Of a stretch of 64,000 nt of DNA, positions 7,730-16,281 are shown one piece after another. Made by a program: the position numbers and the translations under genes. Origin of the DNA: Lederbergia citri (lineage in GTDB: Bacteria; Bacillota; Bacilli; Bacillales; Bacillaceae_C); NCBI RefSeq assembly GCF_018343625.1, contig NZ_JAGYPG010000004.1:127102-191101 (forward strand), in the 5' to 3' direction. The first letter of the stretch is position 1, and each line of letters starts with the position of its first letter. The notes beneath the pieces are model-generated. The model had not been told where the DNA came from, did no database searches, and saw only the letters and a list, made by a program, of their open reading frames with translations.

Positions 7730-8446
7730 ATGAGTTTTGTCAAAAAGATTTTTAGTGTCTTTTTAGTTGGAATTTTGTTTGTAAGCTTACCGTATAGTGC
7801 GTTAGCCAAACCAGCAAAAAAAGTAATTGATTATGTGGCATTAGGAGATTCATTAGCTGCGGGGCAAACACCTTATCGAGAAATGGGTTCGGGATATGCT
7901 GATTATCTTGTAGATCGCTTCGAGCAATCTCAATACACAGTTGGCTTTACAAATTTTGGGGTTTCCGGTTATACGTCTATGGATTTACGCAATGATGTTC
8001 TTACAAAAGAAATTGTTCAACAACAGCTAAAAGAAGCAGAGTTTATCACAATCGATATTGGAGCAAATGATCTCCTTATAGCATTAAGAAATCCTGCATC
8101 AATTCCTGCTGCTTTTGCTAATCTGGGAATGAATTTAGAAATGATCCTGAAGACAATTGATTCTTTAAATCCAAATGCCAAGGTATATGTTATGGGCTAT
8201 TATAATCCATTTCCTTATTATCCAGATGATCAGCAAGCAGAGTTGTTGCCTTTACTGGATATTTTGAACCAAACGATAGCAGAACGAGCTTATGCTAATG
8301 GTGACACATTTGTTCCAACGGCAAAAATAATTGAAAAACACTATGAAGCTTATCTTCCAAATCCTACAGATATCCACTTAAGTAAAGAGGGGTATCAAAT
8401 AATAGCAAAAGAATTTTGGAAAGTAATCGATAAAAGCAAAAATTAG
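7730..8446 (+). CDS. Secreted SGNH/GDSL-type esterase
   Basis: The 238-residue protein has an N-terminal signal peptide (basic KK, hydrophobic core, cleavage near ALA-K at about residue 27). SGNH blocks are present: block I VALGDSLAAG with the nucleophile Ser, block II with Gly in FGVSGYTS, block III GANDLL with Asn, and block V DIHLSKEGY with the Asp/His pair. It therefore hydrolyses an ester outside the membrane, with substrate unknown. The SD AGGAGGGGG lies before ATG 7730. A sigma-A promoter is 38 bp upstream, and a terminator lies at 8559. Confidence 0.9.
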   Translation: MSFVKKIFSVFLVGILFVSLPYSALAKPAKKVIDYVALGDSLAAGQTPYREMGSGYADYLVDRFEQSQYTVGFTNFGVSGYTSMDLRNDVLTKEIVQQQLKEAEFITIDIGANDLLIALRNPASIPAAFANLGMNLEMILKTIDSLNPNAKVYVMGYYNPFPYYPDDQQAELLPLLDILNQTIAERAYANGDTFVPTAKIIEKHYEAYLPNPTDIHLSKEGYQIIAKEFWKVIDKSKN

Positions 8447-8558
8447 TTGAAAGGTTCAAACCATCACTGACACTTTTATTAAAACAATGGCAGGCGTCCG
8501 GTTACACATGTTGTTAACCTGAAGTCATTCGGAAAATCATGCCAACCTAATTTAATTT

Positions 8559-8586
8559 GCACTCTCATTATGGGAGTGCTTTTTTG
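8559..8586 (+). terminator. Terminator downstream of GDSL esterase
   Basis: GCACTC (8559-8564) pairs with GAGTGC (8574-8579), followed by TTTTTT. Confidence 0.75.
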
Positions 8587-8649
8587 TGAAATAATTCCCC
8601 AATCTTAAAAAGGATATTATAATTTAGAGATTAGAGAGGGTGGGATATC

Positions 8650-9879
8650 ATGTTGAATTCTTCATATTGGCTAACGAATGTAAAATTAGAATACGGTTAC
8701 GTAAGGGAAAATGGCTGTATCGTTGGTACAGAAACTAGGATTTGTCATATTAGAATTGAAGATGGAAAAATAGCCGAGATCATCGAGTCTGAAGAGGAAT
8801 TACATAATCAACTTCCAAAATATGATGGCAACGAATTACTAATGCTGCCTTCATTCGAAGACACTCATATTCATTTAGATAAAACATATTTCGGATTACC
8901 TTGGAAGGCTGTCAATCCGATATCTAGTATTTTTGATCGGATAGAGGAAGAGAAGATTTTACTTCCAAAACTATTATCAACCTCCAAAAAACAAGCCGAG
9001 GGCATTTTATCATTGCTCCAAGGATTCGGGACGACACATGTGCGTGCTCATTGTAATATTGAGCCTACTAGCGGACTTAAGCGTCTTGAAGCGACAATCC
9101 AGGCTTTTGAATCATTTTCTGGTAAGCTATCATCAGAAATTGTCGCATTTCCTCAGCATGGACTTTTATATTCTGATTCCGTTGAATTAGTAAAAGAGGC
9201 GATCGAAGAGGGAGCCACTCATGTTGGAGGATTGGACCCAATTACAGTTGACGGAGACAATGAAAAGTCACTCCAAACAATGCTTGAAATAGCAGTTACT
9301 AACGGTGTTGGAATTGATATCCATTTACATTACGGGGGAGAAGCAGGAAAGGAAACCCTTACCCGTCTGGTGGATTTAACAGAAGAAGCCGGATTGAAAG
9401 ACAAAGTTACCGTTAGCCACGCTTTTTGGTTTGCCGGTGCTGATCCGAATGAAGCCGAAGAATTAGCGGAACGGATGGCGTCTCTCGGCATGTCTATCAC
9501 ATCTACTGTTCCAATCGGAAAAACAACGATGCCGCTTCCAATGCTTCATAAAAAAGGGGTAAAAGTAAGATTGGGAACAGATAGTCTTACTGATCATTGG
9601 TCTCCGTTTGGAAATGGCGATCAATTGGAGAAGATAGGACGATTCGCTGAATTATATGGATATACGAATGAAGTGTCGTTGGGGCAGTCTCTTAGGTTTA
9701 TTACAGGAGGGGTAACTCCATTAGACGAGAATGGAAAGCAAGTATGGCCAATGGTTGGGGATTCTGCAAGCTTCGTATTGGTGCATGCCAGCTGCTCGGC
9801 GGAAGCAGTGGCCAGAAGATCCCAACGTCAAGCGGTTTGGTATGAAGGCAAGTTAGTTAGCGGTTCCCTATCATTCTAA
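8650..9879 (+). CDS. Amidohydrolase related to cytosine deaminase
   Basis: This 409-residue metal-dependent amidohydrolase belongs to the cytosine deaminase/N-isopropylammelide hydrolase branch. Metal ligands are visible: HIHLDK (about residue 78), HLHYGGEAG (third His with the nearby Glu), SHAFWF (fourth His) and GTDSLTDHWSPFGNGD (Asp). The last motif resembles the DxxxDPW(Y)PLGxGD block of cytosine deaminase. The first HxH followed by LDK is the deaminase form. Cytosine or a related ring amine is a reasonable but unproven substrate. It is a single gene with a GAGAGGG SD. The RluA-type gene follows after 90 bp. Confidence 0.82.
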   Translation: MLNSSYWLTNVKLEYGYVRENGCIVGTETRICHIRIEDGKIAEIIESEEELHNQLPKYDGNELLMLPSFEDTHIHLDKTYFGLPWKAVNPISSIFDRIEEEKILLPKLLSTSKKQAEGILSLLQGFGTTHVRAHCNIEPTSGLKRLEATIQAFESFSGKLSSEIVAFPQHGLLYSDSVELVKEAIEEGATHVGGLDPITVDGDNEKSLQTMLEIAVTNGVGIDIHLHYGGEAGKETLTRLVDLTEEAGLKDKVTVSHAFWFAGADPNEAEELAERMASLGMSITSTVPIGKTTMPLPMLHKKGVKVRLGTDSLTDHWSPFGNGDQLEKIGRFAELYGYTNEVSLGQSLRFITGGVTPLDENGKQVWPMVGDSASFVLVHASCSAEAVARRSQRQAVWYEGKLVSGSLSF

Positions 9880-9969
9880 TGTGACATTTGTTCCTTATGA
9901 AAGATTGTCATATAATAAGGCGAACTAAATCATCTACGTTTGACCATTTATGAAAGGGTATGGACTTGC

Positions 9970-10656
9970 ATGCAAATTCCAATTATTTATGAAGATAATC
10001 ATCTTCTTGTGATAGAGAAGCCTGTAAATATTCCCGTGCAAGAAGATAGTACAGGAGATTTAGATTTACTAACTTTACTAAAACAAGATATAAAAATTCG
10101 TTATGAGAAGCCAGGGAACGTTTATCTTGGGCTTGTCCATCGTCTTGATCGTCCAGTTGGAGGAATTATGGTTTTCGCTAAAACATCGAAAGCCGCTTCC
10201 CGATTATCAGATGTGATTCGAAGACAAATGATGGATAGAAAATATTTAGCTGTTGTAAGAGGGGCTCCTCCAAAAAATAAAGGAGTATTGGAACATTATC
10301 TATTCAAAGATCAGCATAAAAACATGGCATATACTGTTCCTTCCACCCATAAACAAGGAAAAAAAGCCATTCTTGAATATGAAATCATTGAGCAGAATGG
10401 AGACTTAAGTTTATTATTCGTTCGTATTCTCACAGGAAGGTCCCATCAAATCCGTGTTCAGTTATCGGCATCAGGTTGTCCTCTATTCGGTGACCAGAAA
10501 TATGGACAAGCTCTCAATAAACCTGGACAGCAAATTGCATTATGGGCCAATTCTCTAAAATTTTCTCATCCAACGAAAAAAGAAATAGTAGAGTTTCACT
10601 CTTTTCCCCCGAAAGATTATCCATGGGATTTGTGGAATTATATTAATAACCATTAA
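9970..10656 (+). CDS. RluA-family RNA pseudouridine synthase
   Basis: The 228-residue protein converts specific uridines of rRNA or tRNA to pseudouridine. The catalytic motif HRLDRPVGGIMVFAKT is present with its Asp. The family blocks MDRKYLAVVRG and LTGRSHQIRVQLSASGCPLFGDQKYG follow. There is no N-terminal S4 domain. The size resembles B. subtilis YlyB/YhcT-type single-domain enzymes, and the target site cannot be read from sequence. ATG 9970 is preferred over the TTG at 9940 because GAAAGGG lies between them. A strong terminator follows. Confidence 0.93.
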   Translation: MQIPIIYEDNHLLVIEKPVNIPVQEDSTGDLDLLTLLKQDIKIRYEKPGNVYLGLVHRLDRPVGGIMVFAKTSKAASRLSDVIRRQMMDRKYLAVVRGAPPKNKGVLEHYLFKDQHKNMAYTVPSTHKQGKKAILEYEIIEQNGDLSLLFVRILTGRSHQIRVQLSASGCPLFGDQKYGQALNKPGQQIALWANSLKFSHPTKKEIVEFHSFPPKDYPWDLWNYINNH

Positions 10657-10688
10657 AAAAATCAAAGCGCAGGCTTTGATTTTTTTTC
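10655..10688. terminator. Terminator after RluA-family gene
   Basis: AAAATCAAAGC and GCTTTGATTTTT flank a 4-nt loop, with T-runs on both strands. Between 10690 and 10813 I see no gene, only short copies of a CCAGTA word (see findings). Confidence 0.9.
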
Positions 10689-10813
10689 GCGTCAGCAAAT
10701 CTATGACAATGCCAGTAACTTTGTGACCACGACTAGTAAAGAGTAAAGACTGGCCAGTATTTTCGAAACAATGACCAGTAAGCAAAATAGGATGGTAGTA
10801 AATGGTTCAGCGC

Positions 10814-11221
10814 TTATCTAGGCGTTAACGGCTTAACAGAAATCGCCGGAGTGGTAGTTGTGACAATACAGCCATCAAGATCTTTTTCCTGTAAAAATCC
10901 TAAATGAATGGCAGATTTAATTTTTTGTGCATCTGGTTTTTTAACGGTTTGAATGAGGTCGTTCATCTTTAATTCTTCCAATCTTTTAACCGTCTCTTCT
11001 TCGTTAAATTTTTCCGTTTTTCTAATTTGACGTTGTAGTTTATATCCATTTAAAGTAATTTCAGCTTTATCAAGGGAGCTAATTTGACGATTGAAATAAT
11101 CATGAAAAATCTCCTTTAAATGATTCATTTCCGCTTCAATTTCTTTTTTCTTCTTATTTAACTCGTAGTAATTAATAAGCATTTCTCCTGTTATGAGTGT
11201 ATCCTGATTATTTTTCAACAT
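10814..11221 (-). CDS. Conserved hypothetical coiled-coil protein
   Basis: The protein has 135 residues. Residues 15-45 (NKKKKEIEAEMNHLKEIF) and 65-90 (TEKFNEEETVKRLEELKM) are strongly helical and probably coiled coil. The tail TTTTPAISVKPLTPR is flexible. I do not recognise the family. The layout resembles small accessory proteins of phage origin, but nothing nearby is phage-like. The SD GGAGGGAG lies before the ATG, so it is very likely expressed. Confidence 0.65.
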   Translation of the reverse strand: MLKNNQDTLITGEMLINYYELNKKKKEIEAEMNHLKEIFHDYFNRQISSLDKAEITLNGYKLQRQIRKTEKFNEEETVKRLEELKMNDLIQTVKKPDAQKIKSAIHLGFLQEKDLDGCIVTTTTPAISVKPLTPR

Positions 11222-11361
11222 TCTCCCTCCAACATTAATAGATACACTATCTTATAGTGTTTCGGAAGAAAATATGACACTTAAAAATAGTATGTGCATT
11301 CATTTTGATAATAGGTCATAGATTAGAAAAGGACCTTTTTGTATTGGAAAGAGGGATTAGT

Positions 11362-11991
11362 TTGCTAGAAATAATATCTACATACAAATGGCATTTTTTA
11401 ATTACTCTCGAGGTTTTATTTTGGATAGCATTCTTTACTTTTTTAGTATTAAAATATTGGTTTGAGACTAAAGCCAAAGTGATCTTTTTGGCTTTTACCT
11501 TTATATTTGAATGTATGGATTTACCGCTTGCTGTTATGGATTACGTAAATACAGGTCGCATATCGTTTTTCCAAATTACGGTATTGTTAGTATATTTTTA
11601 TGCTTTAACATTTGGAAATCAAAACATACAAAAGCTTGATTTGTATATTAAGAGGAAGGTAATGGAAATAAAAGGTAAACCTTTGCAATTTGAGGACAAG
11701 CGCCTTCCAGCAGTTAGTTCAAACAAGAATTATGCCAAGTCTATTAAACATGGATTTTTACTGCATTTTAGTGTTTTCCTTGTGTTCCATTTATTGTTGC
11801 TGATTGAATTTACTTGGCCGCCTATATCATTAAATTATATTTCAGATTTAATTAGCAGTGAAACGAGAGATATTTTTCATAATACGGCGATTAACCGAGC
11901 GAGTATTATGTGGTCAATGTTTTTAATGATTAATGGGTTAGTAGCCTTTTTATACACGTACTCCTCATGGAGAGTATTTAAAAATAAATAA
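11362..11991 (+). CDS. Polytopic membrane protein of unknown function
   Basis: The protein has about 209 residues with five or six hydrophobic segments: FLITLEVLFWIAFFTFLVL, VIFLAFTFIFECMDLPLAV, ITVLLVYFYALTF, FLLHFSVFLVFHLLLLIEF and MWSMFLMINGLVAFLYTYS. A basic cytoplasmic loop (KRKVMEIKGK) lies in the middle. I recognise no family. TTG 11362 has an AGAGGGA SD 6-9 nt upstream and is preferred. The open frame begins at the TTG at 11305, which lacks a ribosome site. Confidence 0.6.
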   Translation: MLEIISTYKWHFLITLEVLFWIAFFTFLVLKYWFETKAKVIFLAFTFIFECMDLPLAVMDYVNTGRISFFQITVLLVYFYALTFGNQNIQKLDLYIKRKVMEIKGKPLQFEDKRLPAVSSNKNYAKSIKHGFLLHFSVFLVFHLLLLIEFTWPPISLNYISDLISSETRDIFHNTAINRASIMWSMFLMINGLVAFLYTYSSWRVFKNK

Positions 11992-12027
11992 GCAGCTGTC
12001 CTGATTGGTTTGAATCGGGACAGCTGC
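11992..12027. terminator. Strong 15-bp hairpin between convergent genes
   Basis: GCAGCTGTCCTGATT (11992-12006) pairs with AATCGGGACAGCTGC (12013-12027) around a 6-nt loop. Only the minus-strand side is followed by a T-rich stretch, so it most likely ends transcription from the mscS gene. It starts right at the stop codon of the + gene. Confidence 0.65.
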
Positions 12028-12123
12028 CAAGCAATAAGAAAATCTCAAAAAGTGGATCGGAAAGCACCATTTGTTCATCCAGCATGCAATTTTGAGTGCT
12101 TATAATTCTTTTATTGCATTTGT

Positions 12124-13164
12124 TTAAGAGTTCTTCAAAGTATGAATTATTTCCGTGCAGCTTGCTAGTTCAATCTTATTTTTAGTAAAAATATTGGCAA
12201 TCGCATGTCTTAGCTTACTCTCAATCTCGTCTTTATCTGCACCATCTTGAAAAGGAAGCTGCACTGAAAATTCTAAAGCTGATTGCCTGAAAGCAATAAA
12301 GCGGATAGTAGGAGAGGAAGGAACATTTACTAATTCTACTGCTTCGTAAAGCAACGTTTCTACTTTATGAGAATCGGTGCCAAACGGGACGCTTACATGA
12401 ACTTCTGCAGTTAACTGTTCACCAGAGCGGCTATTGATGATTTGCTCGATAAAATATTGATTCGGAACAACCAATCTTCCTCCTTTATGAGTAATGATTG
12501 TAGATCGTAAGTTGATTTTTGATATTTGACCTACTTTCTCCTCTATTTCAACGGTTTCGCCTACCTCCATTGGCCTTTCGAATAATATTATGATCCCTGA
12601 AACAAAATTCGCTGCAACATTTCGCAATCCAAATCCGATTCCGATTCCGAGCGTGCTTAAGACCACTGCAAAAGCTCGCATGTCTAATCCTACTGTTTGA
12701 AAACTGATGAGCAAGGCGATAAACATCACTACATAATAAATAAGTCGATTAATTGTAAAGCTTAACCCAATATCTACATCGAATTTTTCGTAAATAAAAG
12801 GCATGATGTGGGCATTAAATGCTTTTACAAGCCTACTCGTAAATGTAATAATCATAATAGCTACAATGATGAGGACTAAAGATACTTCAACCCCGTCCTT
12901 TTCATAAATAGCTGAAAACAGCCATGATTCATTCGAGAAATAAAAAAGGAACAAAAGAATCGTCCCGTAAAAAGTTGCCCAATTCAAGATCGCTTCGATC
13001 GTCGGAAGAACTCGGTTTTTAGCCAAATCCGATTTCATCCATTTTCTTAAAACAAGGAGCAGCACCCATTTTACGAAAAAAATAAGAATTACATATACAA
13101 AGAATAAAAGAATTTGTTTTAGCGATAAAGTTTTTAGAATAGAGATGCCCTTAAAAAACTCCAT
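12124..13164 (-). CDS. MscS-family mechanosensitive channel
   Basis: The 346-residue protein has four to five N-terminal helices and then the pore helix TM3 block, VLSTLGIGIGFGLRNVAANFVSG. The beta-domain follows (RPMEVGETVEIEEKVGQISKINLRST, LVVPNQYFIEQIINSR), then a C-terminal alpha/beta domain. It releases solutes at osmotic downshock through the cytoplasmic membrane. Length and architecture are of the YggB/MscS plus extra helices type, common as one of several MscS paralogues in Bacilli. The SD GAGGGGG precedes the ATG. Confidence 0.93.
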   Translation of the reverse strand: MEFFKGISILKTLSLKQILLFFVYVILIFFVKWVLLLVLRKWMKSDLAKNRVLPTIEAILNWATFYGTILLFLFYFSNESWLFSAIYEKDGVEVSLVLIIVAIMIITFTSRLVKAFNAHIMPFIYEKFDVDIGLSFTINRLIYYVVMFIALLISFQTVGLDMRAFAVVLSTLGIGIGFGLRNVAANFVSGIIILFERPMEVGETVEIEEKVGQISKINLRSTIITHKGGRLVVPNQYFIEQIINSRSGEQLTAEVHVSVPFGTDSHKVETLLYEAVELVNVPSSPTIRFIAFRQSALEFSVQLPFQDGADKDEIESKLRHAIANIFTKNKIELASCTEIIHTLKNS

Positions 13165-13238
13165 AACTAAAATCCCCCTCGTACCCGAGATGTACCCTTT
13201 AAACTACGGAAACAAACAAAATGGAGGATTCCGAAATA

Positions 13239-13847
13239 GTGAATGAAAAATATTACGATGCCTTATTGAATATAAAAACGGATGGGGAACAGATGGGTTT
13301 TAATCATTCTTTTCACTATCATCGTTATGAACCAACCCCATATAGTGGGTTAGAGATTTTATTTAATGAATATAAGTTGGAGCCCAGTGATCGAGTCGTT
13401 GATTTTGGATGTGGAAAAGGGCGCTTGCTATTTTATATCCATCATTTATTCAAGTCTTACGTAACAGGAATTGAAATGAATGAAGACTTGCATGGGAATG
13501 CTGTTGAAAACAAAAAACGGTTCTTGAAAAAACATCGATCTGCAAATGACAAAATTCATTTTCACTGTTGTCTCGCAGAAAAATATGATATTCATCCTCT
13601 AGATAATCGCTTTTACTTTTTCAATCCGTTTACAATTCAAATTTTTATGAAAGTGGTTAATAATATTCTTGGTTCTGTTGAACAGTCGAAAAGAGATGTA
13701 GAACTAATCTTATACTATAGCTCGGAAGACTACATTTTTTATTTGGAGAATCAGACTTCATTTGAATTGACAAATGAAATCATTATACCGGATCTTTACC
13801 GACACAATTCAAACGAGAAGTTTTTAATCTACATAAATCACTCCTAG
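13239..13847 (+). CDS. Class I SAM-dependent methyltransferase
   Basis: The protein has about 202 residues and a Rossmann-fold methyltransferase core. Motif I is VVDFGCGKGRLLF, the acidic end of strand 2 is GIEMNE, and the motif IV-like segment is YFFNPF, where NPF replaces the more usual DPP(Y). The substrate is unknown. An in-frame ATG at 13221 contains the GGAGG that should serve as SD, so the GTG at 13239 (11 nt spacing) is the more likely start. The DUF3892 gene follows closely and probably forms a unit with it. Confidence 0.82.
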   Translation: MNEKYYDALLNIKTDGEQMGFNHSFHYHRYEPTPYSGLEILFNEYKLEPSDRVVDFGCGKGRLLFYIHHLFKSYVTGIEMNEDLHGNAVENKKRFLKKHRSANDKIHFHCCLAEKYDIHPLDNRFYFFNPFTIQIFMKVVNNILGSVEQSKRDVELILYYSSEDYIFYLENQTSFELTNEIIIPDLYRHNSNEKFLIYINHS

Positions 13848-13877
13848 ATGGTAGAACATAACCATCAGGAGGTGTTA

Positions 13878-14192
13878 ATGGTGCAGGAAAAGGACTTTGA
13901 ACAAATATATAATGAATATCGCGAACAAAGTGGACAGCAAGCTAGTGATGGAGCTTACGCAGAAGAAGAAGGAAAAGAACAAATTATAGCTGTTAGGAAA
14001 AATGATGATGGGGATATCATTGCCTTTAAAACAAAATCTGGTCGAGAATTGGATTATATAACGGCGTTGGATGAAGCTAAGGCAGGGAAAATCGCCCATG
14101 TAGATGTATTTCATAAATATGGGAGAGATATTATTCGCAGCGAACCTGATGGAATTAAAGAAAATAATTTAGATAATTTACCAACATTTTAA
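13878..14192 (+). CDS. DUF3892-like protein
   Basis: This acidic protein has 104 residues. Its second half (IIAVRKNDDGDIIAFKTKSGRELDYITALDEAKAGKI) has the look of the DUF3892 domain, a small beta-rich unit of unknown function common in Bacilli. The frame opens at 13848 directly after the methyltransferase stop, but the SD AGGAGGTG points to ATG 13878. Confidence 0.7.
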   Translation: MVQEKDFEQIYNEYREQSGQQASDGAYAEEEGKEQIIAVRKNDDGDIIAFKTKSGRELDYITALDEAKAGKIAHVDVFHKYGRDIIRSEPDGIKENNLDNLPTF

Positions 14193-14239
14193 AAAGAAAA
14201 AATAGAGATTCCATTATCAGGCTCCCTTATTTCATCTTG

Positions 14240-14629
14240 TTACCATTTGAAAGCTAGCCTTAGAGAACAGCAATCATCTTCATCTTGGGCATTCGTTAAC
14301 TCAATGATGAGGCCATCAGGAGTGAATTGATTTATTGTTTTAACCGTAATCCCCGTAGACTTTATTAATTGATCTACTTTTGGTTTATTGGACTTTTGAG
14401 CTGCATCCATAAGGTTATAGGAAAATTTAGGGGTAGCAGCAATTTTGTTAATTATTTTATTTGCTTCATTTAAAAGGATTCGATATTTTTCGGTTGATTG
14501 AACAAATTGTTTAGTACTGATGGGTTGAAACATTTGCCGTATGCAATAATAAGTAGGAAAATGAGGTAGGGCACATTCCCTCCTGCATAGATAACCATAT
14601 GGATTGAAGTAATAATTAGGAGTGTACAA
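14240..14629 (-). CDS. Spore-coat-like protein
   Basis: The protein has about 130 residues. The N-terminal part is Tyr/Pro/Cys-rich (MYTPNYYFNPYGYLCRREC). A helical domain (STKQFVQSTEKYRILLNEANKIINKIA) follows, then MDAAQKSNKPKVDQLIKSTGI and a beta end with CCSLRLAFKW. Tyr-rich starts of this kind are common in spore coat and inner-coat proteins of Bacilli, so I infer a coat role without direct proof. The longer frame to 14812 would place the N-terminus in the PTS leader. The SD AGAGGAGG with TTG 14629 is clearly the start. Confidence 0.65.
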   Translation of the reverse strand: MYTPNYYFNPYGYLCRRECALPHFPTYYCIRQMFQPISTKQFVQSTEKYRILLNEANKIINKIAATPKFSYNLMDAAQKSNKPKVDQLIKSTGITVKTINQFTPDGLIIELTNAQDEDDCCSLRLAFKW

Positions 14630-14709
14630 AATAAATCCTCCTCTCAACATACACCCTATATCATATGTGCAACAAAAAGTAGGTGTTCCCCCTGTAAATG
14701 CGCTTCCTC

Positions 14710-14738
14710 TTGTTTTTAATAAATACGAATGGTAATAT
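14710..14738 (+). promoter_or_regulatory. Putative sigma-A promoter of the PTS operon
   Basis: TTGTTT (14710-14715), a 17-bp spacer, then TAATAT (14733-14738), 28 bp before the RAT element. Confidence 0.5.
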
Positions 14739-14765
14739 AAATGTAATAGTAAAAATATGGCATCA

Positions 14766-14850
14766 CATGTTACTGATACGATCAGGCATGGTGGTAGATG
14801 AGAGAATTTCACATTCTTTTATATACCCCATGCCTTTTTTGTTTTTTTTA
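14766..14850 (+). promoter_or_regulatory. GlcT-type RAT antiterminator overlapping a terminator
   Basis: GTTACTGATACGATCAGG (from 14769) carries the GlcT-type RAT core (GTTACTGAT... CAGGCATG). Its 3' end AGGCATGG (14784-14791) can instead pair with CCATGCCT (14828-14835), which is followed by a long T-run. The two structures exclude each other, which is the layout of ptsG-type leaders. Binding of the antiterminator encoded by the second gene of this operon should allow read-through. Confidence 0.85.
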
Positions 14851-14885
14851 GTACTCATCCAGAACCTTATAAGGAGTAATTGGAC

Positions 14886-15374
14886 ATGATTATGAATATA
14901 TTTAAAAAAACAAGTATAAAGATATACGCTCCAGTAAGTGGGGAAATTATCCCGCTAGTACAAGTCCCTGACCCGGTTTTTAGTGAAAAAATGATGGGAG
15001 AAGGGATTGCAGTCATTCCTTCGAGTGGTTATATACATTCTCCTGTTGAAGGAACGGTGAAACTAATTGCGAATACGAAGCATGCCATTGGTATTGAAAC
15101 AGATGAAGGAATTGAACTATTGATCCATGTTGGTTTGGAAACAGTGTCATTAAAAGGTGAAGGTTTTAACGTAATTGTGAAAGTTGGGGATAAAGTCTCA
15201 GTAGGCCAGTTATTGATGGAAATGGATTTGGAATACGTTAAAAACCATGCGAAGAGCATAGTTACGCCAATTGTGATTACGAATAGTTTCGAAAGTAAGA
15301 AACAATATAGTTTAACAAAAGAAAAACATTGTCAGATTTGTAAAACGGTGATTATAACTGTTTCGGGCAATTAA
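14886..15374 (+). CDS. crr: PTS glucose-type EIIA
   Basis: This 163-residue single EIIA domain of the glucose class accepts phosphate from HPr and passes it to EIIB. Visible signatures are PVSGEIIPLVQVPDPVFSEKMMGEG, the two active-site histidines in TKHAIG and ELLIHVGLETV, and the KVGDKVSVGQ stretch. The tail (CQICKTVIITVSGN) has two Cys, which is unusual. ATG 14886 has the SD AAGGAG at 9 nt spacing, and the TTG at 14880 is too close. As a free-standing EIIA it can serve the IICB encoded two genes downstream. Confidence 0.92.
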   Translation: MIMNIFKKTSIKIYAPVSGEIIPLVQVPDPVFSEKMMGEGIAVIPSSGYIHSPVEGTVKLIANTKHAIGIETDEGIELLIHVGLETVSLKGEGFNVIVKVGDKVSVGQLLMEMDLEYVKNHAKSIVTPIVITNSFESKKQYSLTKEKHCQICKTVIITVSGN

Positions 15375-15403
15375 TTCGCTGGAGCGATAAGGACGGGATT
15401 CAA

Positions 15404-16222
15404 GTGAAAATTACTAAAATCCTTAATAATAATGCTGTAGTCGTAACGGATGGGAACCAAGAAAAAATTGCAGTTGGTTCAGGAATCGCTTTTCATAAGA
15501 GAAAAAATGATATTGTCAATGTTCATAAAATAGAAAAGCTATTTGTCATTCGTGAAAATGAAAAGTTAGAACAGCTGCTAAGCAGGATTCCAGAAGAGCA
15601 TTTTACAATTTCTGAAGAAATCATTAGTTATGCGGAAAAATATCTTGGGACGAAATTAAATGAACATATTCATATCGTTTTGACGGATCATCTTTCCTTT
15701 GCTATTGAAAGAGAAAGGGAAGGCATTCATTTAAAAAACAAGCTTTTGCAAGAAATAAAAATTTTATATAAGGAGGAATTTGAAATTGGTCTTTGGGCAC
15801 TAACACATATAAAAGAAAAGCTAGGCTTCGACATTCCTATTGATGAAGCTGCTTATATCGCGCTTCATATCCATACAATGAAGCCTCAAGGGGGTGATTT
15901 ACGGCAGACGGTTAGACAGACGACTATTTTACGGGACATGGTGCATTCGATTAAGAGGTTTTTAAAGATCAAGATTGAAGAAGATGATATTTCTTACCAT
16001 CGGCTTATTACTCACTTGCGTTTTACATTAGAAAGAGGGAAAGGTTATGAAGTTCACTCAATGGATCGAGAAATGCTTGAGATGATCAAAAAGAAATTTC
16101 GCAAATCATTTGAATGTGCAAGCGAAATGGCAAGAGAATTATCGTCTTTCCATGGGATTGATTTACCCGAACAGGAACTTGGGTACATTACACTTCATAT
16201 TGAGAGGCTTAGGAAAGTATAA
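15404..16222 (+). CDS. glcT: BglG/GlcT-family transcription antiterminator
   Basis: The 272-residue protein has an RNA-binding CAT domain (MKITKILNNNAVVV, about residues 1-56) and two PRD domains, each with conserved His: DEAAYIALHIHTM and LPEQELGYITLHIERL. PRD phosphorylation by the PTS controls RAT binding. The RAT at 14766 is of GlcT type, so this protein is probably autoregulatory within its own operon. The start is GTG, 30 bp after the EIIA gene. The name is given by RAT class and family, and LicT/SacT-like alternatives remain possible. Confidence 0.85.
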   Translation: MKITKILNNNAVVVTDGNQEKIAVGSGIAFHKRKNDIVNVHKIEKLFVIRENEKLEQLLSRIPEEHFTISEEIISYAEKYLGTKLNEHIHIVLTDHLSFAIEREREGIHLKNKLLQEIKILYKEEFEIGLWALTHIKEKLGFDIPIDEAAYIALHIHTMKPQGGDLRQTVRQTTILRDMVHSIKRFLKIKIEEDDISYHRLITHLRFTLERGKGYEVHSMDREMLEMIKKKFRKSFECASEMARELSSFHGIDLPEQELGYITLHIERLRKV

Positions 16223-16281
16223 GTATTTTAATAGGTTAATAATCTACGAAAAAGCAAAAATAGTATAGGAGGTCTTTTCAA

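Noticed and set aside
13875..14114. Phe-rich open frame on the minus strand
   Set aside because: It is a mirror of the acidic DUF3892-like gene (GAA/GAT-rich codons read backwards).
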